NCBI GenBank assembly: GCA_963556195.1
Contig: OY744533.1
Coordinates: 48,216,749-48,280,748 of the forward strand
DNA from: Sepiola atlantica
Lineage: Eukaryota > Mollusca > Cephalopoda > Sepiida > Sepiolidae
DNA length: 64,000 nucleotides
Reading direction: 5' to 3'
A model generated the notes under the pieces. It saw nothing but the letters and a program-made list of their open reading frames with translations, had not been told where the DNA came from and did not search any database. How positions within the stretch are numbered: position 1 is the stretch's first letter; every line of letters starts with the position of its first letter. The translations under genes and the position numbers were made by a program. This document shows, one piece after another, positions 45,074 through 54,877 of this stretch.

Positions 45074-45080
<7 letters not shown>
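44411..45080. other. Nothing recognised
   Basis: A short repeated motif (AAAACATTCTTTTCACATCAAAA at 44608 and 44747) and otherwise AT-rich sequence. Confidence 0.35.

Positions 45081-45116
<36 letters not shown>
45081..45116. repeat. (TA)n microsatellite
   Basis: About 18 TA units. Confidence 0.95.
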
Positions 45117-45119
<3 letters not shown>

Positions 45120-45499
45120 TTAGCCTCTTTCGGTTTTTACAGATTTCTATGCTTTAAGAGATAGACTCTTATGGGCATATATTTTCTGAAATTGCATTAG
45201 CCTGGGTATTTACATAAGTATTTTTCATTTTTATCATTTATTATTAGAGGACAAAAAGTTAACTCCGAAACCACTGAATTTATTATTCTGAAATTTTTAA
45301 CAGACATATTACGCATAACAGTAGATGTTACAGAAGTTCAGATCAACATGGTACATTAGGTTTCAAGCTGAGTAGGCAGACCAAAGTGAAATATAATATG
45401 TTTATGAGAGTTTGAATTAATGAACCACTCACTGGTCTTTGTCGACAACATTTTGTTCTGTGCGTCTTTAATAGTGATATAGCAATGGAGCTATTGACA

Positions 45500-46560
45500 G
45501 TGGCTTTATTTCTTAAGTAATAGCTCTTGACATATCAAAGGTCTTTGATAGGGTGTGGCCCAAAGGTTCTTTTTCACAAACTTGCTAGTTATGGAATATT
45601 TGGAAATGTCTTCTCAACTATCAGATCCTTTCTCTCGGATAGGTTTATAAAATTAGTCTTGATGGGCAGAAGTCTGATGTCGACGTGCTTCAAGGATCCA
45701 TTATGGGCCCAACCCTCTGACTGATCTTTATCAATGATCTCCAAATAACATTCTAAGATCATTGACATCTATGACGATGACACAAACGTTTGTAGCAATT
45801 TATGATCAATATCTTTCTGGTTCTAGCTCTTCCGGTCTGGAGCACGCGGTGCAATGGAGGGAAATGTGTCTGGTTACTTATAATACATCCAAAAAACAAG
45901 CTTCTCTTCTTTCACCACTAACGCTCGGATGCTCACTTTGCCCAAGTTGAAATGAATAGCTCTCTCCTTGAAGAAGCTCCTTGCTTTCATGAGCTTCACA
46001 TTAGACCTGAAATTGAAGACTTACATCAAATATGTAGCTACGGTCGCTGGTAAAATAGTTGGATCATTGTACCGATCTAGAAAGTATCTCACTCCTGACA
46101 CAAACCATCTATATGTATACGGGCAAAATACGTCCTAAGATGGAATACTGCGGACACATCTGTAAAAGTGCAGCGCAGAGCACTTTATCGCCCTGACAGA
46201 CTATAAAATCGACTTCGAAATCTAGTGGGAAATATCCTCTTTTTTTTCCGTAAAGCCTCTTTTTCACAGTAGAGACTTTACTAGTAACTCTCTATCCTAT
46301 TGTTATTTTCATTTTTTCCTTCGTCTCTGTACCTAAAACCAAAGGGAACTTCCAATAGAGAAACTTTCTTTCCGAGAACTACGCGTCTGTCTGGCACAAT
46401 ACCACAATGCTACTTCCCAGCTTACTACATGATCGTTTTCAAGTTCAATGTTAACAAACAATTTTTTGTTGAGCCGTCCACTGAGAGGTAATCAAATTCT
46501 GCCCAGTTTCAACAATTGTCGGTAATCCTCAAGGTGATGTCTCACCGTTCACCTGACAAT
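45500..46560 (+). pseudogene. Jockey/CR1-like LINE reverse transcriptase relic
   Basis: Broken frames carry LDISK.FDRVW, LASYGIFGNVFSTIRSFLSDR (RT blocks 3-4 flank) and VLQGSIMGPTL then INDLQ (block 4), with the catalytic box worn (DDDTNV). Decayed thumb and C-terminal parts follow, including RKYLTPDT and PKMEYCGHI, matching the LINE at 28190-28400. Many stops and frameshifts. The copy extends further 5' than that at 27690. Confidence 0.7.
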
Positions 46561-46626
46561 CTCATTAATCCTAATCATCGAGTAGACTTTTGGCCTCTAT
46601 AAGCGGTGATCTATTAGTACATAGTA

Positions 46627-46627
46627 T

Positions 46628-46689
<62 letters not shown>
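46627..46689. repeat. (CA)n(TA)n microsatellite
   Basis: About 11 CA units then about 19 TA units. Confidence 0.95.
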
Positions 46690-46691
<2 letters not shown>

Positions 46692-47480
46692 TGAGTATGT
46701 GTATATCTCTCTATGTATAAAGTAATGTAAATATGTATTTATATTATTCCAGGTCAAAATCACATGGTACAGTACGTTTCAAATCAATAAGTACGGTACC
46801 ATGTTGTTCTGACCTTCGGTAATGTAATATATAAATAAATATTAAGCTCTTATTTTCAATTTCAATTTTTCATAATCTATTTCCGTTTTCTTTTTCTTTT
46901 TCTCCTTATATTCAACTACTTAATTAACCGTATCATATTTAATTCACATGCTGAGGAAGTTTAATTCGCGGCATAATGTTTTTACATATATACTGATTTT
47001 TGACTTTTGATGTTTGAATCGTTCCTGAATTTAATGGGAAGCCATTACCCCTTCACTATATAATACAATGTTCTTATCGGATTTTCAACAACTGTACTGA
47101 TACATTCACGACTGCAATGACTTTATGCACCTTATTGAAACATTTTGGGCTATTTTTGCTTTAAGCAGAACTTAAAATTGTGTCGTAAATTTTTCAAATT
47201 AATACTTACCAATAATTAGCAAATTGCTTTTTCCATCTGATGATAAAAGAGTAAATTCTTTGAAAATCCATGGATTAAAATACATTCTTGTATTTTATTT
47301 TATTCCTTGTTTAAAAATCTGATCAGTGTAATAACTTGTAAAGTATGTAACTTTACTTTTGTTTCATTTTTTCAATATTTCCTATAACAATACTCTATCC
47401 ATAATATCGAGTATATCCATATCACGATAAGATCTAATATAAAATAATTATCGTTATATTTTATATACATATATATATAT
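46690..47480. other. Nothing recognised
   Basis: AT-rich. A short inverted pair (GGTACAGTACGTTTCAAATC.ATAAGTACGGTACC) near 46765-46800 is the only structure noticed. Confidence 0.35.
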
Positions 47481-47613
47481 ATTGTTACACCGGCCGTTCT
47501 AACAGAATAGAAACTACACCGGTTCTCACTATAAATAGTGCGAGTAGACAATCACCAGGGAGAAAAAGGACAATATTGTAACTGTCTAGCCGAGTGTCAG
47601 TCAGTTTCCTTAC
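47481..47613 (+). other. Possible fragment of another LTR at the insertion site
   Basis: Starts TGTTACACCGG and contains a TATA-like ACTATAAATAGTGCGAG 50 bp on, resembling the U3/R part of an LTR. It stops where the Gypsy LTR begins, which suggests that the Gypsy element inserted into an older one. No supporting internal sequence. Confidence 0.3.
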
Positions 47614-47887
47614 TGTTGTGGTTGCAAGGTTGAACAATAATTAGTGAGGAATACAATGAAGACGCAAACAACAAGGAGAATGCAATAATAAGTGTATTAA
47701 ATAAAAGGTATAGTTACAGTATGTACAAATGAAGGTGTCGAGTCAGAGAGTCTTGGTGGGAGGACATGTACGCTCTTCGGCGTCACTTCCGGTGACATAT
47801 AGGTAACACACACTAAGGCCAACCTAGGCTTGCCATTTATAGTGTAACGTTATTCGTATATGCAAATGAGTGGTTGCCACCACAACA
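47614..47887 (-). mobile_element. 3' LTR of Ty3/Gypsy element
   Basis: Starts TGTTGTGG and ends CCACAACA, an inverted 8-bp terminus typical of LTRs, and is immediately preceded (minus strand) by a polypurine tract. On the minus strand it has a TATA-like ACTATAAATGG and a downstream AT-rich region with polyadenylation-like ATTTAATA. Length about 274 bp. Its first 40 bp (plus strand) is identical to 52660-52699, the remnant of the other LTR. Confidence 0.85.
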
Positions 47888-47897
47888 CCCTCCTCCC
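47888..47897 (-). other. Polypurine tract
   Basis: The minus strand reads GGGAGGAGGG directly before the LTR TG. It is the primer site for plus-strand DNA synthesis in LTR retrotransposons. Confidence 0.8.
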
Positions 47898-47919
47898 AAG
47901 ATTTGAAGTCACACAGATT

Positions 47920-50900
47920 TCAATATCTTTTTCTTTTTGGGTTTACCATCAATGGTTCATTAAATTTTCTTTTCCTACCTGATCTTCGGGGTTCAGGTGT
48001 ATATTGAGGCAGTTCCAAATTAAAGGATTCGTATATGACATCTATGGTTTCCTCCTCTTCGACTGTTGTCGTATAATCATCATCTTGGATATGACGTTTT
48101 TTTATCTGATTTAGGTGCCTTTTATGTATACTCTGTGGACCTTTAATCATATATGTACAATCACCAATGCGTTTATCCACTACTCCACATTCCCAGTAAG
48201 ATGTGTTATTCTTGTAGCACTTAAAATATACTCGATCTCCCGAGTTATATTTCTTTCTTCTCGTGTGTGTAGTGTTTCGGATAATTGCCTGTCTTGGCAA
48301 CAGTTTATCAAACGCTGATTTTACCTTTCTGGCAAACATTAGATCAGCTGGTGATATGTTTGATGGTGTACTAGGATGTGGTGTGATCCTATAAACTTGC
48401 AAGAATTGTTGCAAAGCTTTTTCTGTTGGTGTTCCAATGGATTTCTTTAACGCTCGTTTTAGCGTGTCCACGAACCTTTCCGCAAGGCCGTTCGACCTTG
48501 GATGATACGGCGGAGTCGTGATGTGCTTCACTTGGAAGGTGTCGCAAAATTCCTTAAACTCTGCGGATGTGAACTGCGTTCCGTTGTCAGTGACCAGTGT
48601 GTCTGGTACACCGAATCTTGCAAACAACTCGTGTAGGAACCCTATTGAGTTGTTCGTTGTTGGATTCCTGCAACGCATTACCTCCGGCCATTTTGTGTAA
48701 CTATCCACTACAATTAAATAATAGTTTTCTCCTACTGGACCAGCGAAGTCCATGTGGATTCTCGACCATGGTTGGTCGGTTTTCGGCCAAGGTTTGTGTA
48801 CTATAGGTGGGGATTTTGCTGCTAACTGGCATCCTTTACATTTATTTATTGTTGCTGCTATGTCAGTGTCCATGTTACGCCAGTACACGTAGCTTCTCAT
48901 TAACGACTTCATTCGATTTATCCCCGGATGTCCCGTATGGAAATCTCTTAACATCCTATTCTGCAATGTTTTGGGTATTACCACTCTCTCACTGTACAGT
49001 AACACATCGTTACATATGGAGAAAACTTCCTGCACTTTTGTGTCCGTTATAATTTTCTCTTTTATGTCCTTTATGTATTCGTCTTTCTCGGCTTCCCTTT
49101 TAATGTCCGACAAAGTTACGGGTAGTTCCTTAATGATGTTTGCTACCATATTTTTTACTTCAACATTTGTCCGAATTGCTGCAATGACTGATTCTTCCAG
49201 ATTGTGTTTCTGTGGTATCAGTCTTGACAGTCCATCCGCATGGCAAATCTTTTTTGATGCTAGATGTTGTAGCTGGAAATCGTAATTAAGTAAGATTGTA
49301 CTCCAGCGCAGCAATCTATTTGCGGTGTATACCGGCAATCCTTTTTTTGATCCATAGATCGTGACTAACGGTTTATGGTCGGTTTCAAGTAAGAATTGTC
49401 TACCATATAAATATCGGTGAAATTTAGTCACGGAAAAGATTATGCTCAATGCTTCTTTTTCGATTTGTGAATATGCCCTCTCGGCTGGTATCAGCGTTCT
49501 CGAAGCGTGCGCTATTGGTTTTCTAGACCCATCCGGCATAATATGTTGAATGCATGCTCCTAAGCCGTAGGAACTAGCGTCACTAGCGACGACTATTTTT
49601 AATTTTGTGTCAAAGTGCGTTAAGAATAATTCGGATGTTAGTGCGCTCTTTATTTTGTCAAAAGCGGTTTGACATTCTTGCGTCCAGTTCCAAGGTGTAT
49701 CCTTTTTAAGCAGATTATTTAAGGGGGCTCGCAAGTTATGCATTCCTTCAATAAAAGATTGATAATAATTTGCGAGTCCTAAGAAACTCTGCAAGGTTGT
49801 TACGTTATCAGGTGCTGGCATATTTTTTATTGCCGCAGATCTGTCTGGGTCTGGACGTCGTCCATGTTTGTTTATTATGTGTCCAAGATACTTAATCTCG
49901 CTCATACAAAAGTCACATTTACTTACTTTTACTTTAAAGCCGAATTCTTGTATTCGAGTAAATACTTGTTTCAAATGTTCCTTATGTTCTTGTAGGGATT
50001 TGCTCCTGACAACAATGTCGTCCAGGTATGCACATGCGCACTCAATACCACTTAGCATGGTGTCCATCGCTTGCTGAAAAATGGCAGGCGCTACTTTGAT
50101 GCCAAAGGGCAATCGGTTGTATTTGTATAATCCCTTATGCGTATAGATGCATAGTATTTTTGAGCAATTTTCCTCGACCGGTATTTGCAAATAAGCGTCG
50201 CTCAAGTCTGTCTTGGAGAAGATATTACCACCATTTAACTTCGTGAATATTTCCTCTGGGCTTGGTAGAGGGTAATGGTGATCTTTTAATAGGGAGTTGA
50301 CCCCGGTCGAAAAATCTGCGCACACTCTAACTTCGTCATTCTTTTTCTTTACGTATACGGTGGGGGCTGCCCACTCGTTGTGTTCTATTTTTGATAGAAT
50401 TCCTGTCTGTTCCAATCTATCTAATTCTTTATTAATCTTTTCCAACCCAGCGAACGGAACGTTTCGCTTTTTTCTAAAAATTGGGCTGCCGTTTTCTTTA
50501 AGTTCAAACGAGGCCTTGAATTTATTACAGCGACCTAAGTTAGTCGTGAATGCTTCAGGAAATAATTCTTTTAAATCGTCTTTTATATTTACTGTTGTTG
50601 GAGAAGAACATTCTATTTTTTTACAGAATGTATTGATTGGCTTATCCCATAGTCCAAATTTCTCAATTAAATCTATTCCAAACAGATTTTCACTATTTTT
50701 CAGTACGAATATTTTTAATTTCTTCGTAATCCCTTTTAATTTTATCGGGAGGACAACTTCTCCTTCAAATTTTATACCACCACCAGTTACCGTCCGGGCT
50801 GATTTACTCGTTTTCATCATGGTTGGTTTTTTACCCAACTTTTTCCATGTATTCAGGTTTATAATAGAAATATCGGAGCCGGAGTCGAGTTGTAACTTTA

Positions 50901-51249
50901 TTGGTGTTTTAAATATTTTCACTTTTACGTATTTTCGCCGATCTTTGTCTAATTTTGTATTTGATTTTGTTTGCTGTACTCTCTTTCTGGTGTAATCTTT
51001 ATATCTGCAGCAATCGCTTTTGTGTCCCACCTTCTTACAAATGTAGCATTTGTTCTTCTTATAAGGACAATCTGATTCCCAATGCTTTTCTGCAAATCTC
51101 TTACAGTTATATCTAGGAAGAGGCTTGTTATATTCTGTCCTATATTTATGGTTATTAGGATTGTAATATCCCGTTCCATTTCGATTGCTTTTCTTTGTAA
51201 AGTTCTTGGTTGGTGTGTATGGTTTTCTAACTTTTCTTACAAATGCCAC
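47920..51249 (-). CDS. pol: Ty3/Gypsy pol polyprotein (NC-PR-RT-RNaseH-IN)
   Basis: Open over 1109 codons with no stop. Two zinc knuckles lie at residues 49-81; the second is complete (C68, C71, H76, C81) and the first lacks one cysteine. Retropepsin is at about 105-205 with D122-S-G. RT is at about 265-455 with Y408-L-D-D. RNase H is at about 550-680 with D557, E596, D624 and D672. Integrase has an HHCC finger (H771, H774, C804, C807) and a DDE triad D833, D888, E924 with the D-35-E spacing. The C-terminus is basic. It would copy the element's RNA and insert it. The frame is open upstream of the first GTG/ATG in the -1 phase relative to gag, and because the nucleocapsid part lies in this frame the true start is upstream in gag. 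The catalytic residues are intact, so decay is recent, but the missing 5' LTR should prevent mobility. Confidence 0.95.
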   Translation of the reverse strand: MAFVRKVRKPYTPTKNFTKKSNRNGTGYYNPNNHKYRTEYNKPLPRYNCKRFAEKHWESDCPYKKNKCYICKKVGHKSDCCRYKDYTRKRVQQTKSNTKLDKDRRKYVKVKIFKTPIKLQLDSGSDISIINLNTWKKLGKKPTMMKTSKSARTVTGGGIKFEGEVVLPIKLKGITKKLKIFVLKNSENLFGIDLIEKFGLWDKPINTFCKKIECSSPTTVNIKDDLKELFPEAFTTNLGRCNKFKASFELKENGSPIFRKKRNVPFAGLEKINKELDRLEQTGILSKIEHNEWAAPTVYVKKKNDEVRVCADFSTGVNSLLKDHHYPLPSPEEIFTKLNGGNIFSKTDLSDAYLQIPVEENCSKILCIYTHKGLYKYNRLPFGIKVAPAIFQQAMDTMLSGIECACAYLDDIVVRSKSLQEHKEHLKQVFTRIQEFGFKVKVSKCDFCMSEIKYLGHIINKHGRRPDPDRSAAIKNMPAPDNVTTLQSFLGLANYYQSFIEGMHNLRAPLNNLLKKDTPWNWTQECQTAFDKIKSALTSELFLTHFDTKLKIVVASDASSYGLGACIQHIMPDGSRKPIAHASRTLIPAERAYSQIEKEALSIIFSVTKFHRYLYGRQFLLETDHKPLVTIYGSKKGLPVYTANRLLRWSTILLNYDFQLQHLASKKICHADGLSRLIPQKHNLEESVIAAIRTNVEVKNMVANIIKELPVTLSDIKREAEKDEYIKDIKEKIITDTKVQEVFSICNDVLLYSERVVIPKTLQNRMLRDFHTGHPGINRMKSLMRSYVYWRNMDTDIAATINKCKGCQLAAKSPPIVHKPWPKTDQPWSRIHMDFAGPVGENYYLIVVDSYTKWPEVMRCRNPTTNNSIGFLHELFARFGVPDTLVTDNGTQFTSAEFKEFCDTFQVKHITTPPYHPRSNGLAERFVDTLKRALKKSIGTPTEKALQQFLQVYRITPHPSTPSNISPADLMFARKVKSAFDKLLPRQAIIRNTTHTRRKKYNSGDRVYFKCYKNNTSYWECGVVDKRIGDCTYMIKGPQSIHKRHLNQIKKRHIQDDDYTTTVEEEETIDVIYESFNLELPQYTPEPRRSGRKRKFNEPLMVNPKRKRY

Positions 51250-51260
51250 TCCGGATTCTT

Positions 51261-51988
51261 CTATATTTTTTGAATCCTTTTTAGTGTAATGGCCCTTTCA
51301 CAGTCCTCTGCTAGTTTCTGGAGGGTTAAATCTTGCTCAGATTCCAGCTTAGACAACACTCGTCTGCGTATTTCTGCATTTTTCGTGGAAACTAACCCTT
51401 GTACGAAGATTAGACATTTAAAACCTTCTACCGTTAGTTCCGCAAGCTTTAAATTATCGCAGTTTTTATTGACAACTGATGCGTATGTCAAATAATCTTG
51501 GTTGTCCATCTTTCTTAGATTCATGCACAGCCATCTTTTATGAAAAAGAGATATATTTGGATTAAATAATTCTTTTAGTAATTTCACAGCTTCCATGAAC
51601 TCTAATTTTTTAGGTAATATGTAATCTATGAATTTTCTGTGTTCTGATGTACCCAATTTCCTGAGTAAGAGGCTCACTTTCTGGCTATTTGGCCAATTTT
51701 TGCAGTCCAGTTGAAAGACATCCTCGTATCTTGTATAGTATGCTTCAAAAGTCTTTCCTTCCTCCGGCACATAATTAAATGTGTCCATACTATTAAAGAT
51801 AGTTGTATGGGAGAAATTAACACTGTCGATAGTAGTTCCAGTGTTTTAGCAAAATGTTCATTTTGTCTTTCCTCGCGGTCAGCTTGTGCCTGATTTTGTC
51901 TTTCCTCGCGGTCAGCTTGTGCCTGTAAAAATTGCATGAACATTTTTGATAAGTCTTCCATTTTTTTTTTTTTTTTTTTTCGAGTCAC
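51261..51988 (-). pseudogene. gag: Gypsy gag, frame-shifted
   Basis: Encodes the structural protein of the element. The N-terminal frame from about 51960 gives MEDLSKMFMQFLQAQ and a duplicated QADREERQN coiled-coil-like repeat. About 45 codons later the capsid-like part continues in another frame (to 51261) with FEAYYTRYEDVFQLDCKNW and VSLLLRKLGTSEH. The shift falls near 51830-51845. The capsid frame stops at TAG 51261-51263, just after a run of six As, while pol is open in the -1 frame there. The first shift is most simply a mutation. The second could be a mutation or a frameshift signal. The decayed copy at 4691-4885 is homologous. Confidence 0.8.
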
Positions 51989-52659
51989 AATTGAAAAAAA
52001 TGTATGCAGTACATTTAGTTCTTTGGAGTTTTTTTTCTAGTATTTTAGTAATTAAAATACTCTTAAATTGAGATTACCCTTTTTTTCTTTTCTTTTTTTT
52101 CTTTTCTTTTTTTTCTTTCGTGACGTTTTACTGTATTATCCGTTATCCAGTGACAACTTTTTTTTTTTTTAAATCCTTTCCTTGAGCTTTAATTTCTAGC
52201 TATGGTATTTCCTTTAGTACCGCCGCCAAACAAATTATTAATTAAAAGATTCCTTTAGTTGTTGTTTTGCTAACGGGGAGCAGTAATTAGAATCCACTGG
52301 TGAACTTTTTTTTTTCGTAGTTTACTTCCTTGCTTTTCGTAATACGAGTCTGACCTGTCGTTTTGCGACAGAACAAAATCCGCTTTTCGTTTGCAAGTAG
52401 GTCCTTTAGTAATACAAAACAGATTTGTCGTTTAGCGACAAAACAAAAATTCACTTTTACATTCGTTTGCAAGTCGGATTCCCAGAAAACGGCGTAAATT
52501 GTCGCTTTTGCCACGTTCGAGTTTTGTTTTTTTTCACTTAAGTTGAAACTATTCTTTAGCGTAAAATCCGTTTGCTCGTCAACACTTTGCATTGTACTTT
52601 TTTTTTTAATAGTTCTTCGTCAAACTGTTATATTTGACGCTTCATATCTCGTCGCCAAC
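51989..52659 (-). other. Gypsy 5' leader with primer-binding site
   Basis: About 670 bp between the 5' LTR remnant and gag. Next to the LTR the minus strand reads GTTGGCGACGAGATAT, which starts TGG two bases after the LTR as a tRNA primer-binding site should. The matching tRNA was not identified. A direct repeat (CGTTTTGCGACA.AACAAAA / CGTTTAGCGACAAAACAAAA) lies at 52360 and 52430. T-rich runs occur at 51960 and 52080-52170. Confidence 0.65.
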
Positions 52660-52699
52660 TGTTGTGGTTGCAAGGTTGAACAATAATTAGTGAGGAATA
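52660..52699 (-). mobile_element. 5' LTR remnant, 40 bp
   Basis: Identical to the first 40 bp (plus strand) of the 3' LTR at 47614. The LTR should continue for about 230 bp more but instead changes to Penelope-like RT coding sequence at 52697-52700. Confidence 0.9.
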
Positions 52700-53406
52700 A
52701 TGTCATGTATCAGCAAATCGACGGCATTTCTATGGGGTCACCTCTTGGTCCTGCGTTGGCCAATATCTTTGTAGGTTTTCACGGGCATAATCTTTTGGAC
52801 CGTATCAATAAACCACTTACTTATTTTCGATACGTAGATGATACATTTTGCGTGTTTAACAATGAGTCAGATTCCATATTATTTCTTAATGCACTCAATC
52901 AATTACACCCAGCCTTAAAGTCCACTTGTGAGAAGGAACACAACTCCACCCTTCCTTTTCTAGATGTATCAGTGCATAAATCTGATTCATTGTTTTTAAC
53001 ATCTGTTTTCCGCAAACCTATATTTACTGGTTTATATTGTCACTGGGACTCTTTTTGTCCCATACAAAGAAAAATAAATCTTATTAAATGTTTAGTTCAT
53101 CGTGCTTTAAAGATTTGCTCTGAATCCCTGATTGATTCGGAGATTGAATTTATCAAAGAGGTGCTCGTTGAAAATGGGTACCCTCTCGATATTGTTAATT
53201 CTAATATCGTTACTAAGATCGCTCATTTTAACAAGCCTAAACTTTTTGGTCCTCCAAAATGCCCGGCGTACCTCAGATTACCTTGGTTGGGTAATATTAG
53301 CATAAAATTTGCTAATCAAATTTCTGTAGCTGTGCGTCGGTGTTACCAAGCATCTAATCCTAGAATTGTTTTTTTCTGCTCGACCTTTGCTCAAATCTAT
53401 TCATAA
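52697..53406 (+). pseudogene. Penelope-like element RT, N-truncated
   Basis: The frame reads MYQQIDGISMGSPLGPALAN (RT motif before the palm), then the catalytic YVDD at residues 48-51 counted from 52690, FLDVSVHK and later CL..RA..IC, which together are the Penelope-type RT signature. The N-terminal half of RT is missing because the sequence begins at the Gypsy LTR junction. The frame ends at 53406, but homology leaves it near a run of seven Ts at 53369-53375 and continues in the next frame, so there is one frameshift. Not functional. Confidence 0.9.
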
Positions 53407-53779
53407 GGATGTTCTCCCACCCCAACATATCAGTAATATTATTTATCTATTTAAATGTCGGTGCGATGCCGTATACGTGGGAAGAACAGTGCAACGGTTT
53501 GAATCCAGAATCAAACAACACATCCCCCCTGCCATACGCCAGGGCCGACTAAATAATTTAAATAATTTAGTTAATACATCCGGGTCTGCTATTGCTGACC
53601 ATCTCATAAATAGCGCCGAATGTGCGTCGACGTACACTAGTGACTGGTTTTCTGTCATAAGTAGATCGCATTCTCTATTCCACCTCAAAGTCCTGGAAGC
53701 CATATATATCAAGTCAATCAAACCCTCTCTTTGTAAACAAAAGGAGTGGCTTTTAGGACTTAATGTGATCAACTTATGA
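53366..53779 (+). pseudogene. Penelope-like GIY-YIG endonuclease domain
   Basis: Continuation of the PLE in the next frame. It has a linker, then IIYLFKCRCDAVYVGRT, the GIY...YIG pair in Penelope form with CxC, then R and H (RFESRIKQH) and a downstream SAIADHL...C and EAIYIK with the catalytic-type glutamate. This nuclease nicks target DNA for reverse transcription. It is complete to the stop at 53779 but separated from RT by the frameshift. Confidence 0.9.
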
Positions 53780-53872
53780 CTCTCCTCCCCATATTTTTTT
53801 TCTCCTAAACTTGTCACTAGTTTTCATTACAATTTTTTTAGGTTTTAGTCGTATTTAATCACTTCCACGTTT
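53780..53872 (+). other. Penelope-like 3' untranslated region
   Basis: AT-rich sequence between the endonuclease stop and the hammerhead-like motif. Confidence 0.6.
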
Positions 53873-53907
53873 TACTCTGATGAGTGTGGACGAAAACCGG
53901 TTCAGTA
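53873..53907 (+). ncRNA. Candidate hammerhead ribozyme of the Penelope-like element
   Basis: Contains an intact catalytic core: CTGATGA (53877-53883), a short stem II (GT/AC around GTGG, 53884-53891) and GAAA (53892-53895). Stem I is TACT (53873-53876) with AGTA (53904-53907). Stem III would be AACC/GGTT (53895-53902), self-complementary with no loop. Predicted cleavage is after C53903 (GUUC, a permitted NUH triplet). Such short-stem-III hammerheads are known in Penelope-like elements and are thought to act as dimers. Lies 94 bp after the endonuclease stop. Confidence 0.65.
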
Positions 53908-54007
53908 CATTAATTAATTTCTTTTTAATCGTTTTCTCTTGTTTTTATATTTGTTTAATCTCATTCTACCCTCCCAAAAATGTCCCAAACCTCTGTATTC
54001 CTCGCCG

Positions 54008-54008
<1 letters not shown>

Positions 54009-54071
<63 letters not shown>

Positions 54072-54073
54072 TG
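54009..54073. repeat. (TA)n microsatellite
   Basis: About 28 TA units at the end of the PLE 3' region. Confidence 0.95.
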
Positions 54074-54454
54074 TACAAAACAATCTCTTAAATTAATGAA
54101 CAGATCATACCAGTGAGTAACATGGACACATTATTTTTCTTGGTAAATTTGACAATTTAGAGAGTTAGATACAAAGGATTTAATATAGAAAAGAATTGCT
54201 CAAAATAAAACGTTTTAAAGGATCGGTGCGCGTGCACGTGCTTTGTAGAATCCTAATCTATTTAACTTATCATTATGAATTATGGAATTATGGAATATGT
54301 ATTCTAGACAACAACAGAGTTAACAACGTGGTCACATCATTTATTTATTTTTGTTGTTACCGGGGTGCCACTGAAACCATACATAACCCCCAAGAAAGAT
54401 AAAAACATTAAAATGTTAAACTAATGCTATACCTATTGCTACTATACGTTCTGA
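54074..54454. other. Nothing recognised
   Basis: No identifiable feature. Confidence 0.35.
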
Positions 54455-54623
54455 TTGGGTAAAACTAATTCGAGCTTCCGACACTTGACAATGTTTACAT
54501 TAAGATATCACTTACATTCAGACAGTGTCGTATGATAGGCGCCGACTTTCAGCTGGACGGTTAAGTTTCACTCCCGGCTTAGGGGCACTAGAAAGTCAAG
54601 CTACAAACAGTCTGTATGTGGAT

Positions 54624-54627
<4 letters not shown>
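54455..54627 (+). mobile_element. tRNA-derived SINE with (TA)n tail, copy 3
   Basis: Matches 31780-31993 over about 170 bp, including the upstream part (GGTAAAACTAATTCGAGCTT, CAATGTTTACATTAAGATAT), the tRNA-like region (GGTTAAGTTTCACTCCCGGC, a worn B box) and the tail ACAGTCTGTATGTGGATGAC followed by (TA)n. Confidence 0.75.

Positions 54628-54700
<73 letters not shown>
54627..54700. repeat. (TA)n microsatellite
   Basis: About 36 TA units, the SINE tail. Confidence 0.95.
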
Positions 54701-54702
<2 letters not shown>

Positions 54703-54807
54703 GAAGAATGGAAAGGAATTAGAGAATTAGAGATACGAAGAAGATATTGAGCTGTATACTCTTCACAATAGGTTTTACCTTTCCTAAAAGTTCGCTTTTA
54801 GTACACC

Positions 54808-54810
<3 letters not shown>

Positions 54811-54874
<64 letters not shown>
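54811..54874. repeat. (TA)n microsatellite
   Basis: About 32 TA units. Confidence 0.95.

Positions 54875-54877
<3 letters not shown>

Noticed and set aside
50297..50995. 232-residue plus-strand frame
   Set aside because: Antisense shadow of the protease/RT part of the Gypsy pol.
53443..53817. 124-residue minus-strand frame
   Set aside because: Antisense to the Penelope GIY-YIG domain.
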